From Candidatus Fukatsuia endosymbiont of Tuberolachnus salignus (GTDB lineage: Bacteria > Pseudomonadota > Gammaproteobacteria > Enterobacterales > Enterobacteriaceae), in assembly GCF_964030845.1 (NCBI RefSeq), contig NZ_OZ034983.1:1178001-1242000 (forward strand): a DNA stretch of 64,000 nucleotides. Direction: 5' to 3'. Below, piece after piece: positions 1 to 8,030 of the stretch. Position numbers and translations under genes: made by a program. Each line of letters starts with the position of its first letter. Within the stretch, counting starts at the first letter, position 1. The notes beneath the pieces were generated by a model that was not told the origin of the DNA, ran no database searches, and was given only the letters and a program-made list of their open reading frames with translations.

Positions 1-237
1 GGGCTGGATAGGGGGGTCGTTTACCACGAACCCTGTAAATGCAACCAGTCACAGCGCCATGGGAACCGGTGTAATGGGCATGAACACCCGCTGGCAAAGC
101 ACCGTGCCCAGCCATGCGAGCGGTGGCTACACCGGGGAAGGCGACAAATACCAGCCTGCGGGTATCGTCCACAAAGGCGAATTTGTGATGACTAAAGACG
201 CCACCGAGCGTATTGGCGTCGATAATCTTTATGCCCT
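1..237 (+). pseudogene. 3' fragment of phage tape-measure gene (second copy)
   Basis: Bases 1-237 repeat the end of the prophage tape-measure gene found at 48641-48877, with a G instead of T at about 138. The encoded fragment is the C-terminal part with the GEFVMTKDATERIG segment common near the end of lambda-type tail length tape-measure proteins. IS110 copy A begins at 238 and supplies an in-frame stop at 245-247. The gene's 5' part lies beyond the window edge, so this may belong to a second prophage copy or to a rearranged chromosome junction. It is a broken gene whichever applies. Confidence 0.8.
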
Positions 238-1443
238 TATATCTTGATTATTAACTTTCAAAGGTTGATGATCCCCAACTGATCATTGGGATGTCACCGG
301 AGAGTTTGTTTGCGCCCTTAGGCTTAAAGCTTGTGCAGTCAGATAAAACCCCGGTGACATATTTATCGTCGCCTGTAAGACCGAACGGTATCTTGTGCTA
401 AGAGCACGTATTTATAAGGAAGGTCGGGGCGATCATTTAATTATCTGTTTTTCATGGGAGAATCAGCCATGGACAAGACCGCAGTGGGTATTGATGTTGC
501 CAAATTAAAATTCGATGTTGCAGTGTGGGTAGAGAGAAAAAAGTATAAAACAAAAGCATTCCCGAATACCCCCTCTGGATTTAGCCAACTACTGAAATGG
601 CTTATCCCTTACGGGGATTGTCATATTTGTCTCGAAGCCACAGGGAGTTACAGTGTTCCACTGGCTATGTTCTTAGTTGATAATGGCATTGACGTCAGCC
701 TAGAAAACCCATCACGTATTCATGCCTTTGGTGAGAGTGAACTGAGTCGGAACAAGACGGATCAGGGGGATGCAAAAATGATAGTGCGCTACTGCGCACT
801 GCATACACCTGTCCTCTGGACTCCTCCTCCCTTGAGCGAACGTCAATTAACCGCGCTAGTACGCCATCTAAAGAGTTTAGAGGAAATGAGGCAAATGCAA
901 GAAAATCGGCAATCAGTGGCTGACGATGTCGTTCAATCCTCACTGCTTGAAATCATTTCTGCACTTAAACAACAAATCCAGGCCACCAAAGAAAAAATAA
1001 AAAACCATATCGATAACGATCCTGACTTAAAGAAAAATAAAGCGTTGCTGGAGAGTATTCCTGGTATCGGTGAAATACTAAGTGCCAGTTTGCTGGCGTA
1101 TGTGGGTAATGTGTCAAAATTCACTAACAGTAAGGCAGTGGTGGCCTATGCCGGGCTTAACCCAAAACTTTGTGAATCAGGTTTATTTAAAGGACGGAGC
1201 CGCCTATCAAAACGGGGTCATACCGAGCTCAGGAAAGCGTTGTATATGCCCGCTCTGGCTGCCCTTTCTTGTAATCCGATAGTGAAAGCACAGTGGCAAC
1301 GACTCGTATCACGCCATAAAGGGGGTAAAATGGGCGTCTGTGCAGCAATGCGCAAATTACTCCAACTGGCGTATGGTGTGCTGAAATCAGGCATCCCATT
1401 CGATACAAAAATAGCACTTGCATCATGATGGGCAAGACGGTAT
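238..1443 (+). mobile_element. IS110-family element, copy A
   Basis: This is a 1206-bp element identical in layout to copies at 1445-2650, 10550-11755 (minus) and 48878-50083. The left end starts TATATCTTGATT and the right end finishes ACGGTAT. Non-tandem junctions are flanked by CT on both sides, here 236-237 and 1444-1445, as expected for the dinucleotide core used by IS110/IS621-type recombination rather than a target duplication. There are no terminal inverted repeats, which is normal for this group. About 230 bp of noncoding DNA precedes the transposase gene. Confidence 0.85.
469..1428 (+). CDS. IS110-family transposase (DEDD recombinase), copy A
   Basis: The 319-residue protein has the IS110 layout: an N-terminal RuvC-like DEDD domain starting with the GIDVAKLKFDVAV strand (first Asp), a Glu in LEATGSY and the DQGDAKMI segment. 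A C-terminal Tnp_20 domain follows with the SIPGIGE helix-hairpin-helix and the conserved catalytic-Ser region YAGLNPK. I chose the ATG at 469 because GGGAG lies 8 bases upstream; an in-frame ATG at 454 would overlap that Shine-Dalgarno sequence. The gene is intact. Known IS110 enzymes act with a structured RNA made from the element's noncoding end. Confidence 0.9.
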   Translation: MDKTAVGIDVAKLKFDVAVWVERKKYKTKAFPNTPSGFSQLLKWLIPYGDCHICLEATGSYSVPLAMFLVDNGIDVSLENPSRIHAFGESELSRNKTDQGDAKMIVRYCALHTPVLWTPPPLSERQLTALVRHLKSLEEMRQMQENRQSVADDVVQSSLLEIISALKQQIQATKEKIKNHIDNDPDLKKNKALLESIPGIGEILSASLLAYVGNVSKFTNSKAVVAYAGLNPKLCESGLFKGRSRLSKRGHTELRKALYMPALAALSCNPIVKAQWQRLVSRHKGGKMGVCAAMRKLLQLAYGVLKSGIPFDTKIALAS

Positions 1444-1444
1444 C

Positions 1445-1675
1445 TATATCTTGATTATTAACTTTCAAAGGTTGATGATCCCCAACTGATCATTGGGATG
1501 TCACCGGAGAGTTTGTTTGCGCCCTTAGGCTTAAAGCTTGTGCAGTCAGATAAAACCCCGGTGACATATTTATCGTCGCCTGTAAGACCGAACGGTATCT
1601 TGTGCTAAGAGCACGTATTTATAAGGAAGGTCGGGGCGATCATTTAATTATCTGTTTTTCATGGGAGAATCAGCC
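1445..1675 (+). ncRNA. Putative IS110 bridge-RNA region (copy B; equivalents in A, C, D)
   Basis: This is the noncoding 5' region of the element. It contains ACGGTATCT at 1592-1600, identical to the element's own right end plus CT core. It also has TTGCGCCCT at 1518-1526, close to the target flanks TTGCACCCT (IS481 insertion) and TTATGCCCT (tape-measure insertion). In IS621-type elements a bridge RNA from this region carries a donor-binding loop and a target-binding loop; these two segments fit those roles. Folding was not computed. The equivalents are 238-468, 11525-11755 (minus) and 48878-49108. Confidence 0.5.
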
Positions 1676-2635
1676 ATGGACAAGACCGCAGTGGGTATTG
1701 ATGTTGCCAAATTAAAATTCGATGTTGCAGTGTGGGTAGAGAGAAAAAAGTATAAAACAAAAGCATTCCCGAATACCCCCTCTGGATTTAGCCAACTACT
1801 GAAATGGCTTATCCCTTACGGGGATTGTCATATTTGTCTCGAAGCCACAGGGAGTTACAGTGTTCCACTGGCTATGTTCTTAGTTGATAATGGCATTGAC
1901 GTCAGCCTAGAAAACCCATCACGTATTCATGCCTTTGGTGAGAGTGAACTGAGTCGGAACAAGACGGATCAGGGGGATGCAAAAATGATAGTGCGCTACT
2001 GCGCACTGCATACACCTGTCCTCTGGACTCCTCCTCCCTTGAGCGAACGTCAATTAACCGCGCTAGTACGCCATCTAAAGAGTTTAGAGGAAATGAGGCA
2101 AATGCAAGAAAATCGGCAATCAGTGGCTGACGATGTCGTTCAATCCTCACTGCTTGAAATCATTTCTGCACTTAAACAACAAATCCAGGCCACCAAAGAA
2201 AAAATAAAAAACCATATCGATAACGATCCTGACTTAAAGAAAAATAAAGCGTTGCTGGAGAGTATTCCTGGTATCGGTGAAATACTAAGTGCCAGTTTGC
2301 TGGCGTATGTGGGTAATGTGTCAAAATTCACTAACAGTAAGGCAGTGGTGGCCTATGCCGGGCTTAACCCAAAACTTTGTGAATCAGGTTTATTTAAAGG
2401 ACGGAGCCGCCTATCAAAACGGGGTCATACCGAGCTCAGGAAAGCGTTGTATATGCCCGCTCTGGCTGCCCTTTCTTGTAATCCGATAGTGAAAGCACAG
2501 TGGCAACGACTCGTATCACGCCATAAAGGGGGTAAAATGGGCGTCTGTGCGGCAATGCGCAAATTACTCCAACTGGCGTATGGTGTGCTGAAATCAGGCA
2601 TCCCATTCGATACAAAAATAGCACTTGCATCATGA
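1676..2635 (+). CDS. IS110-family transposase, copy B
   Basis: The protein sequence is the same as copy A over 319 residues (DEDD N-terminal domain, SIPGIGE hairpin, Tnp_20 C-terminal domain), and it is intact. The start is at the ATG preceded by GGGAG. It ends 15 bp before the element's right end. It probably produces active transposase, since four copies in the window are nearly identical. Confidence 0.9.
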   Translation: MDKTAVGIDVAKLKFDVAVWVERKKYKTKAFPNTPSGFSQLLKWLIPYGDCHICLEATGSYSVPLAMFLVDNGIDVSLENPSRIHAFGESELSRNKTDQGDAKMIVRYCALHTPVLWTPPPLSERQLTALVRHLKSLEEMRQMQENRQSVADDVVQSSLLEIISALKQQIQATKEKIKNHIDNDPDLKKNKALLESIPGIGEILSASLLAYVGNVSKFTNSKAVVAYAGLNPKLCESGLFKGRSRLSKRGHTELRKALYMPALAALSCNPIVKAQWQRLVSRHKGGKMGVCAAMRKLLQLAYGVLKSGIPFDTKIALAS

Positions 2636-2650
2636 TGGGCAAGACGGTAT

Positions 2651-3396
2651 CTGACCTGGAAAATATCAAGAAACGCCTTTCTGCCTTGGAAGCCAAAGTA
2701 GCGCAGGAGGGGTACTTACTGACGGAAGCCCAACTGCAAGCATTAGAAAAAGTGCAGGATAAACGAGAAGCTCATGGACAAATTGAAACGCAACATCCGG
2801 GCTATCTCGGCTCTCAGGATACTTACTACGTGGGGCACATTAAAGGTGTGGGTAAAATTTATCAGCAGACCTTTGTTGATACCTATTCCAAAGTCGCTTT
2901 TGCCAAGGTCTATACAGAGAAAAATGCCTTGGTTGCCGCAGATATGTTAAACGATCAGGTGCTGCCATTATATGATGAGCAAGCGGTTCCCTTATTGCGT
3001 ATCCTGACCGACAGAGGGTCAGAATACTCGGGGAAAAAGGAAACCCATGCGTATCAGCTTTACCTGGAGCTAGAAGATATCGAGCATACGCGGACCAAGG
3101 CATACAGCCCGCAGACTAATGGTATCTGTGAGCGGTTTCATAAGACGATGAAAAATGAAGGCTATGACGTGATGTTTCGGCGTAAAATTTATTCATCATT
3201 GGAAGACATTCAGCAAGACATCGATAAATGGCTCGCATTCTACAACAGAGAGCGACCTCATTCAGGCTGGTATTGTTATGGCAAAACCCCCTGGGAAACT
3301 TGGATTGCATCAAAAGAGTTAGTAAAAGAAAAACAACTCGATAATTTATTTGAACCATCGCACAGTCAGACTACTCTGACAAATTCGATGGCTTAG
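2651..3396 (+). pseudogene. IS481-type transposase, 3' part only
   Basis: The 3' portion of an integrase-core (rve, DDE) transposase gene, cut at its 5' side by IS110 copy B. The visible sequence has the DTYSKVAFA strand, LTDRGSEYSG with the second Asp, YSPQTNGICERFHKTMKNE with the Glu, and the FYNRERPH tail motif, all typical of IS481/IS3-type catalytic domains. The N-terminal helix-turn-helix half is missing here; an equivalent N-terminal half survives at 11756-12094. The same 3' part is present in inverse orientation at 9804-10549. Confidence 0.85.
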
Positions 3397-3431
3397 CTTG
3401 TGTCTGTCAGGTTAAGTTTGAGCTACTACAA
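3397..3431 (+). repeat. Right terminal repeat of the IS481-type element
   Basis: The sequence TGTCAGGTTAAGTTTGAGC followed by TACTACA is shared with the inverse copy at 9770-9800. It matches, imperfectly, the opposite end at 12134-12159. It marks the outer end of the element. Confidence 0.7.
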
Positions 3432-3875
3432 CTAATACACATTAAGACTGTCTTTATCTGTATTACGGCTAACTCTGTAAATTGCTTGGATACGGCATAC
3501 CTGAGAGACACTACACTTGGTAGCTTTCGTAGTTTCACGAATACTCAGTTTTTGCACATTCCGGTAGTACAGTACTTTCTGGTGGCGTTCATGGTCAGCC
3601 TGTTTACCCCGATATTTGCCCAGTGAATGTGCCCGCTCGATCCCCCTGTTTCTGACGCTGGCGGCCGCTCAGCCAGTCTTTGTGCGACATCGCAGCCATC
3701 AAGTCTATCAACATATTGTTGATGGCAGTAATGATAGAACGAGTGACAGGATCTGCCTGAGAGGGGTCCTTATCTGACAACACCTGCCATGAAGTCGTAA
3801 CATCCAAGCTGACAATCCGCGACTCGTGCTGCTCAATCTGCTTTTTCAGAGTCATCCAGTCACTGTTACTCAGGT
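3432..3875 (-). pseudogene. Resolvase/invertase-type serine recombinase pseudogene
   Basis: Read on the minus strand, two frames join at a run of G's near 3640. The first frame gives VSLDV, then NMLIDLMAAMSHKDW and RQRQKQG. The second continues IERAHSLGKYRGKQAD and RETTKATKCSVSQVCRI. This is the C-terminal half of a Tn3-type resolvase: end of the E-helix, R-x-R-Q-x-x-G hinge, and a DNA-binding helix-turn-helix. One extra base causes the frameshift, and the catalytic N-terminal domain is absent at the junction with the group II intron remnant. It is non-functional, a relic of another transposon. Confidence 0.7.
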
Positions 3876-3889
3876 GTCATTTTCAGAAG

Positions 3890-4028
3890 ACGATCGTACC
3901 ATTTCATTGATTAAACTTAATCTGTTGTGCATCGAACGCAAGATATTAGTGCAGTGGTTGAAGGCAGGGTTTATAGAAAAATGGCGACTGTTCTTTACCT
4001 CAGCAGGAACACCACAGGGAGGAATTAT
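3890..4028 (+). pseudogene. Group II intron reverse transcriptase (RT1), internal fragment before the insertion
   Basis: This frame reads ERKILVQWLKAGFIEKWRL and then AGTPQGGII, the conserved RT region just before and including the T-P-Q-G-G motif (RT domain 4). The coding sequence is interrupted there by the 2-kb serine-recombinase element. The RT N-terminus is missing; the preceding bases belong to a resolvase relic. The rest of the RT resumes at 6031. Confidence 0.75.
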
Positions 4029-6028
4029 TACTCCGCAAACAATAGTGCAAACTTTCGCGTAAGCTGGGGCCTGCGTTTTCACCGGCGCTGCCTCAAGTCT
4101 GGTCATCCGGATGGGAGCATCACTGAGTTTTCCCTCGTTATTGAGACTGATAACGGCACACGGAGTGACCCTCAGCAATGAAACCGAAGCCATTTTCACA
4201 ACACGTACGTATCACTTTCGAGCCCAGCCGGTTTTCTGACGACCAGCTGACGGATGTTTATGAACAGCTGACTCCCGTTAACCACCACGTGCTTACCCCT
4301 CACGACCAGGCCCAGGCCAAACCTCACCGGGCTCCTGCCCGCTCAACCGCTAGACGGAGCAAAATGTTATGAACAAGGCACTGGTCGCACTCTACGCCCG
4401 CGTTTCTTCCGGGCAACAGGTAAAAAATGGCACCATCGGCAGTCAGCTTGCAGCAATCAAGGACCGCATCCGTGAGGACGGCCACGTGTTGCCTGACGCC
4501 ATGCTCTTTATCGATGATGGTGTCAGCGGTGCTACACTTATCCGCCCGCAACTAGAGCGCCTGAGGGACTACGCGGCGGCAGGCGATATTGAATGCCTGT
4601 ACATCCTGTCGCCCGACAGGCTAGCCCGTAAATACGCCTATCAGGCTCTGCTGATGGAAGAGTTCAGCGCCTGCGGCGTGGAGGTTATCTTTATCTGTCA
4701 CACCCCCGGCGACACGCTGGAAGACATGATGCTTCTGCAGATGCAGGGGATGTTTGCTGAATATGAGCGGGCAAAGATTATGGAGCGCAACCGGCGTGGT
4801 AAGCTTCACGGTGCACGCTGTGGTAATGTCGGTGTCCTTTCCGGTGCACCTTACGGTTATCGGTATATCCGCAGGCAGCCGGACGGGACACCCGCACAGT
4901 ATATTGTCAACCTTCATGAAGCCTCCGTGGTCAGGAAGATATTTAGTTGGGCTGGCATAGAGCGCCTGAGTCTAGGCGGTGTGGTCAGACGTCTGGCTGA
5001 GAAAGGCATAGAAAGCGCCACCGGCAAACCCGGCTGGGACCGCAGTACGGTATGGGGCATGTTAAAGAACCCCGCTTACAAAGGACTTGCTGTGTTCGGA
5101 AAAACGAAAAACTGCGCCCCCCGTCCCCGGGTGAGAGCAGCGCGCAACAGTGCAGATATCCTCAAGAACGGTTATTCAGTAATACGAAGTAAGCCGGATG
5201 ACGGCATCGGGATCCCTGTGCCTGCCATCATCAACAGCGCTCTTTTCTTGACGGTCAACGAACAGCTGGAAGAAAACCGCCGACATGCACGACAGGGGCG
5301 CCGGGGAGCCGCTTATCTCTTACAGGGGCTGACTGTGTGCGGCCACTGTCGCTATGCGTATTATGGCAAAAAAGTCAGTAAATCTGCGGCAAAAGGGGGG
5401 GCGCAGTATTCTTATTACCACTGTACTGGGACGGATGCTTACCGCTTTGGGGGCATTCGGGTGTGTGACAATAAACAGGTCAGGACATCCATGCTGGATG
5501 AAACGGTCTGGGCACAGGTCATTGCGCTGCTGTCTGAGCCGGAACGGCTGAAAAAAGAATATGAGCAGCGTCTAACGCAGGCGTCAGAGCACAGTGGACA
5601 GACCGCAGATGCTGAGCGTCTGAAAAAGCAAGAAAATCAGCTAAACGTGGGGCGGTCCCGATTGATTGATAGTTTTGCCGAAGGGCTGATTGGCAAAACA
5701 GACTTTGAACCACGGATCAGAGTGATGACGCTCAGGCTGGCGGAACTTGCGCGCCAGAGAGTGAAGGTGAAACAGGCCACAGAGAACCAGCATGAGTTGC
5801 TGCTACTGGTTAACCGGGTGGAGGATTTTGCTGCTGCGGTCACGGAACGCCTGAGTACGGACGATTTTCTGATGAAGCGAGAAATTCTGCGTGCGCTGGT
5901 GAAACGGATAGAAATTTATCGTGATGAAATTGTGGTGGTTTTTCGGGTGAATCCCGGGAATGATACCAGCCTGGAAGCAGGATCAGACAAAACATATGGC
6001 AGAAGTTTGCCAGATTGTTTGCGGAGTA
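4029..6028 (+). mobile_element. Serine-recombinase element inserted in a group II intron RT gene, copy 1
   Basis: This is exactly 2000 bp between TACTCCGCAAACAAT at the left and its inverse ATTGTTTGCGGAGTA at the right. The inverted repeat continues imperfectly (GCAAACTT after a 3-base difference). It encodes a 64-residue protein and a large serine recombinase. The flanks are AGGAATTAT on the left and AGTTCTCC on the right, inside the RT motif T-P-Q-G-G-I-I-S-P. A copy with the same ends, length and target codons lies at 19761-21760. It looks like a site-specific element that uses the conserved RT codons as its attachment site. Confidence 0.8.
4178..4372 (+). CDS. Small protein of the serine-recombinase element, copy 1
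   Basis: This is a 64-residue basic, proline- and histidine-rich protein without recognised domains. Its stop overlaps the recombinase start (ATGTTATGA arrangement), indicating translational coupling. The identical gene occurs in copy 2 (21417-21611), so it is a fixed part of the element. Possible roles are a directionality factor or an accessory DNA-binding protein, but nothing in the sequence proves either. It could also be only a leader that sets recombinase levels. Confidence 0.55.
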   Translation: MKPKPFSQHVRITFEPSRFSDDQLTDVYEQLTPVNHHVLTPHDQAQAKPHRAPARSTARRSKML

Positions 6029-6342
6029 AGTTCTCCTTGTCTGGCCATGGTGTACTGGACGGTATGGAATCGATGCTGAAATCTATCACGAAACCCGCTG
6101 ATAAGGTGCATATGATCAGGTACGCCGATGATTTTATTATTACCGGAAGCTCGAAAGAACAACTGGAAAATACCATCAAACCGGCAGTAACGGCATTCTT
6201 GTTCGAAAGAGGACTCACTTTATCGAAAGAAAAGACAGCGATCACCTCGATCACTCATGGGTTTGACTTTCTAGGATTTAATGTGCGCAATCACAAAACG
6301 GGTACGCAGGTATCCATCACTGCTAAAGATTGCCAGGTCTAA
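4369..6342 (+). CDS. Large serine recombinase, read through into the RT fragment (copy 1)
   Basis: The N-terminal resolvase domain begins at YARVSSGQQ with catalytic Ser13 or Ser14 and the SPDRLARKY arginine motif near residue 80. A recombinase domain follows at about 155-260, then a zinc ribbon with CGHC near 325 and a later CTGTDAY...C pair, then a coiled coil around 400-450. The native protein is about 550 residues. Because the element has no stop of its own, this copy runs through the right end into the disrupted RT sequence for a further ~100 residues including YADDF, giving 657 residues. The recombinase part looks intact, and the fusion tail is accidental. Confidence 0.85.
   Translation: MNKALVALYARVSSGQQVKNGTIGSQLAAIKDRIREDGHVLPDAMLFIDDGVSGATLIRPQLERLRDYAAAGDIECLYILSPDRLARKYAYQALLMEEFSACGVEVIFICHTPGDTLEDMMLLQMQGMFAEYERAKIMERNRRGKLHGARCGNVGVLSGAPYGYRYIRRQPDGTPAQYIVNLHEASVVRKIFSWAGIERLSLGGVVRRLAEKGIESATGKPGWDRSTVWGMLKNPAYKGLAVFGKTKNCAPRPRVRAARNSADILKNGYSVIRSKPDDGIGIPVPAIINSALFLTVNEQLEENRRHARQGRRGAAYLLQGLTVCGHCRYAYYGKKVSKSAAKGGAQYSYYHCTGTDAYRFGGIRVCDNKQVRTSMLDETVWAQVIALLSEPERLKKEYEQRLTQASEHSGQTADAERLKKQENQLNVGRSRLIDSFAEGLIGKTDFEPRIRVMTLRLAELARQRVKVKQATENQHELLLLVNRVEDFAAAVTERLSTDDFLMKREILRALVKRIEIYRDEIVVVFRVNPGNDTSLEAGSDKTYGRSLPDCLRSKFSLSGHGVLDGMESMLKSITKPADKVHMIRYADDFIITGSSKEQLENTIKPAVTAFLFERGLTLSKEKTAITSITHGFDFLGFNVRNHKTGTQVSITAKDCQV
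6031..6342 (+). pseudogene. Group II intron reverse transcriptase (RT1), 3' fragment
   Basis: It contains VLDGMES, then IRYADDFIITG with the YADD catalytic motif, and FDFLGFNVRNHK (RT domains 5-7). A missing A near 6048 shifts frame: restoring it gives SPCLANGVLDGME after the T-P-Q-G-G half. The maturase and endonuclease regions are deleted, as the intron's domain V follows within 25 bp. RT1 differs clearly from RT2 at 19107-22446, so this is a different intron lineage. Confidence 0.8.
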
Positions 6343-6364
6343 TGAATTAGGCTGTATGAGAGCT

Positions 6365-6440
6365 TGAGCCGGGTGCATCGAAAGATGCATGCACGGATCT
6401 GAGGAGAGGGGGCAGCGGAAATGCTGCTCTCTTATCCGAC
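6365..6440 (+). ncRNA. Group II intron domains V and VI (decayed intron 1)
   Basis: GAGCCGGGTGCATCGAAAG pairs with GATGCATGCACGGATC, making the GNRA-capped domain V hairpin. A second hairpin (GGGGCAGC with GCTGCTCTCT) fits domain VI. The likely 3' end is TTATCCGAC at 6440. It follows the truncated RT1 gene and marks the end of that intron. Confidence 0.7.
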
Positions 6441-6454
6441 TAACTGCCCATCGC

Positions 6455-6697
6455 TCATAAATATTCGGATAACCGTTCTGGGTATTCAATCATAAAGCGG
6501 TTTAGAGTCTGACGCCAGTTTTGTACTGGCATCGTCCACTTTTCTGATGCACATTCTATCGCCAGGTAAATCACTTTCAATGCTGACCTATCATGTGCAA
6601 ATATTTTGCGCTTTAATGCTCTATTAAATATCGGGTTATTTGACGGCAATGTTTTTTATGCATGGCTAACTCAGCAGCTTTTGCCAATTTTTCCATT
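6455..6697 (-). pseudogene. IS256/Mutator-type transposase remnant
   Basis: On the minus strand the C-terminal end reads VIYLAIECASEKWTMPVQNW and LNRFMIEYPERL, typical of the tail of IS256-family (Mutator-type) transposases. Upstream, in another frame, a short MEKLAKAAELAMHKK stretch resembles an N-terminus, suggesting a large internal deletion. The remnant is bounded by the intron end on one side and by IS5 copy 1 on the other. It is non-functional. Confidence 0.5.
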
Positions 6698-7711
6698 AGA
6701 CCTCTTCGGAAACTCTGATTTATCTAATTTCCATGTTATAAATTGCTGCAATCAGATTAAATCGTAATCCAAAACGTTTTCGCCTGTTTCGATAACGATC
6801 TGATACGATTTTAAATCGTTTAATCATACCAATGACATTTTCGTTTAATACACGCTGGCTTGATAACTCACGATTGTTGCGTTTATCTTCTTTTGTTAAG
6901 GGATTTTTCTTTGTCTTTTTCTTAGGCAACGCCGAGTTTGAATGGATCTTGCCAAGCCCTTGGTAACCTGTATCTGTCACTGTTTTGATTTCAGGATGTA
7001 TTCGCACGCCAGACTCTTTGAACAACCTAAAATCATGACGCCTCCCATGAGTAAAGCTTGTACAGATGACTGCTTTGCTTTTTTTATCGACGATCACTTG
7101 GGTTTTTAAGGTGGGTCGTTTCTTTTTTCCTGAGTAAAACTGCTTTTGTTTTTTTGGGGACGTTCAATCGGCGTTTCTGTGGCATCAATAAGAACGAGCT
7201 CATACTCCCTATCACTTTTTAATAAAGCTTTGCGTCCAGGGAGTGCAAAATCAGGATGCTTTATTAGCGTATTTTCTATCCATTTAATCGTTTCATAGCA
7301 GGTGCTCTCACTCACCCCATCGCTTCGGCTAACATGAAAATAAGTGCGATATTCCCGTAGATACTCAAGGGCCATTAATAAGCGATCTTCTAAACCCAGC
7401 TTGGGTTTCCGACCTCCTTTCCCTTGCTTACATTTATCTGCTTCATTCAATATCTTTATCATCTTTTCAAATGTACTGCGTTTAACTCCGGTTAAGCGCC
7501 GAAATTTTTCCTCTTCCAATACCTTTATTTGTTCATATTTCATGGGGGCTCCTTGTTCAGGAGATTTTTACCAACATTCCTACATGAATGCTATAGCAGG
7601 CGCCGTATCAGTTGATTATGAAAATTAGAAATAACATATTGATATTAATTAATATTTATTAACAAAAGTGATCACGTTACATGGCGCCTGCTATAGTTTC
7701 CGAAGAGGTCT
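6698..7711 (-). mobile_element. IS5-family (IS427-like) element, copy 1
   Basis: The ends are AGACCTCTTCGGAAACT and its near inverse AGTTTCCGAAGAGGTCT, flanked by TA on both sides, a TA duplication as in the IS427 group of IS5. The length is about 1014 bp. A second copy in the same orientation is at 56838-57851. Confidence 0.8.
6720..7543 (-). pseudogene. IS5-type transposase, frameshifted (copy 1)
   Basis: The N-terminal part (7543 to 7106) has the RLTGVKRSTFEKM helix-turn-helix region and LVLIDATETPIERP with a catalytic Asp. The C-terminal part (7097 to 6720) has VTDTGYQGL with the second Asp, and NENVIGMIKRFKI with the Glu, of the DDE_Tnp_4 domain. An extra G in the G-run near 7155 puts the halves in different frames. 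Some IS427-group elements use programmed frameshifting, but copy 2 is broken at another position, so decay is more likely. Confidence 0.75.
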
Positions 7712-8030
7712 ATTGATGAGTGATGAGCAGTTACACAGAATCTAGTACAGGCCCGATGGTAAAATTATGATCTAGCCATTTATGCTGATACAGAATTATG
7801 AACACTCCTCATCACCATTCAAAACACTGAAAATTATATTATTAATATCCACAGAATATTATGGTTCTTTTAATAAAAACCAGCATTTCGAAATTAAATG
7901 AATATGTCGCATAGTATTATTTTCCTCCTCGTAGTGCACTTACTTTACTATATTTTTATCCGCTTTTCCTATCAGCTTGCTTATTGTATTTTTTCGAGTA
8001 TCGAGAATCACAGTCTACATCATATTAACT
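7712..8030. other. AT-rich gap with no supported gene
   Basis: About 320 bp between IS5 copy 1 and the RhoGAP gene. I see no coding sequence, tRNA or clear repeat, only AT-rich DNA at the 3' side of the minus-strand gene. Confidence 0.5.

Larger units (their letters stand above)
1445..2650 (+). mobile_element. IS110-family element, copy B, in tandem with copy A
   Basis: This second 1206-bp copy directly abuts copy A. At the joint the right end of A (ACGGTAT) is followed by C and then the left end of B, one base shorter than the CT-flanked junctions elsewhere. The right flank CT at 2651-2652 enters IS481-type transposase sequence. Together with 2651-3431 it forms one arm of a ~2-kb inverted repeat with 9770-11755. 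Confidence 0.85.

Noticed and set aside
695..943. Minus-strand open frames inside the IS110 transposase genes
   Set aside because: They repeat with every IS110 copy, have no ribosome sites and lie fully inside the recognised transposase frame.
3826..4062. 78-codon open frame on the plus strand as an independent gene
   Set aside because: Its C-terminal half is RT1 coding sequence up to T-P-Q-G-G and then element sequence; the N-terminal part overlaps a resolvase relic. It is a chimera, not a gene.
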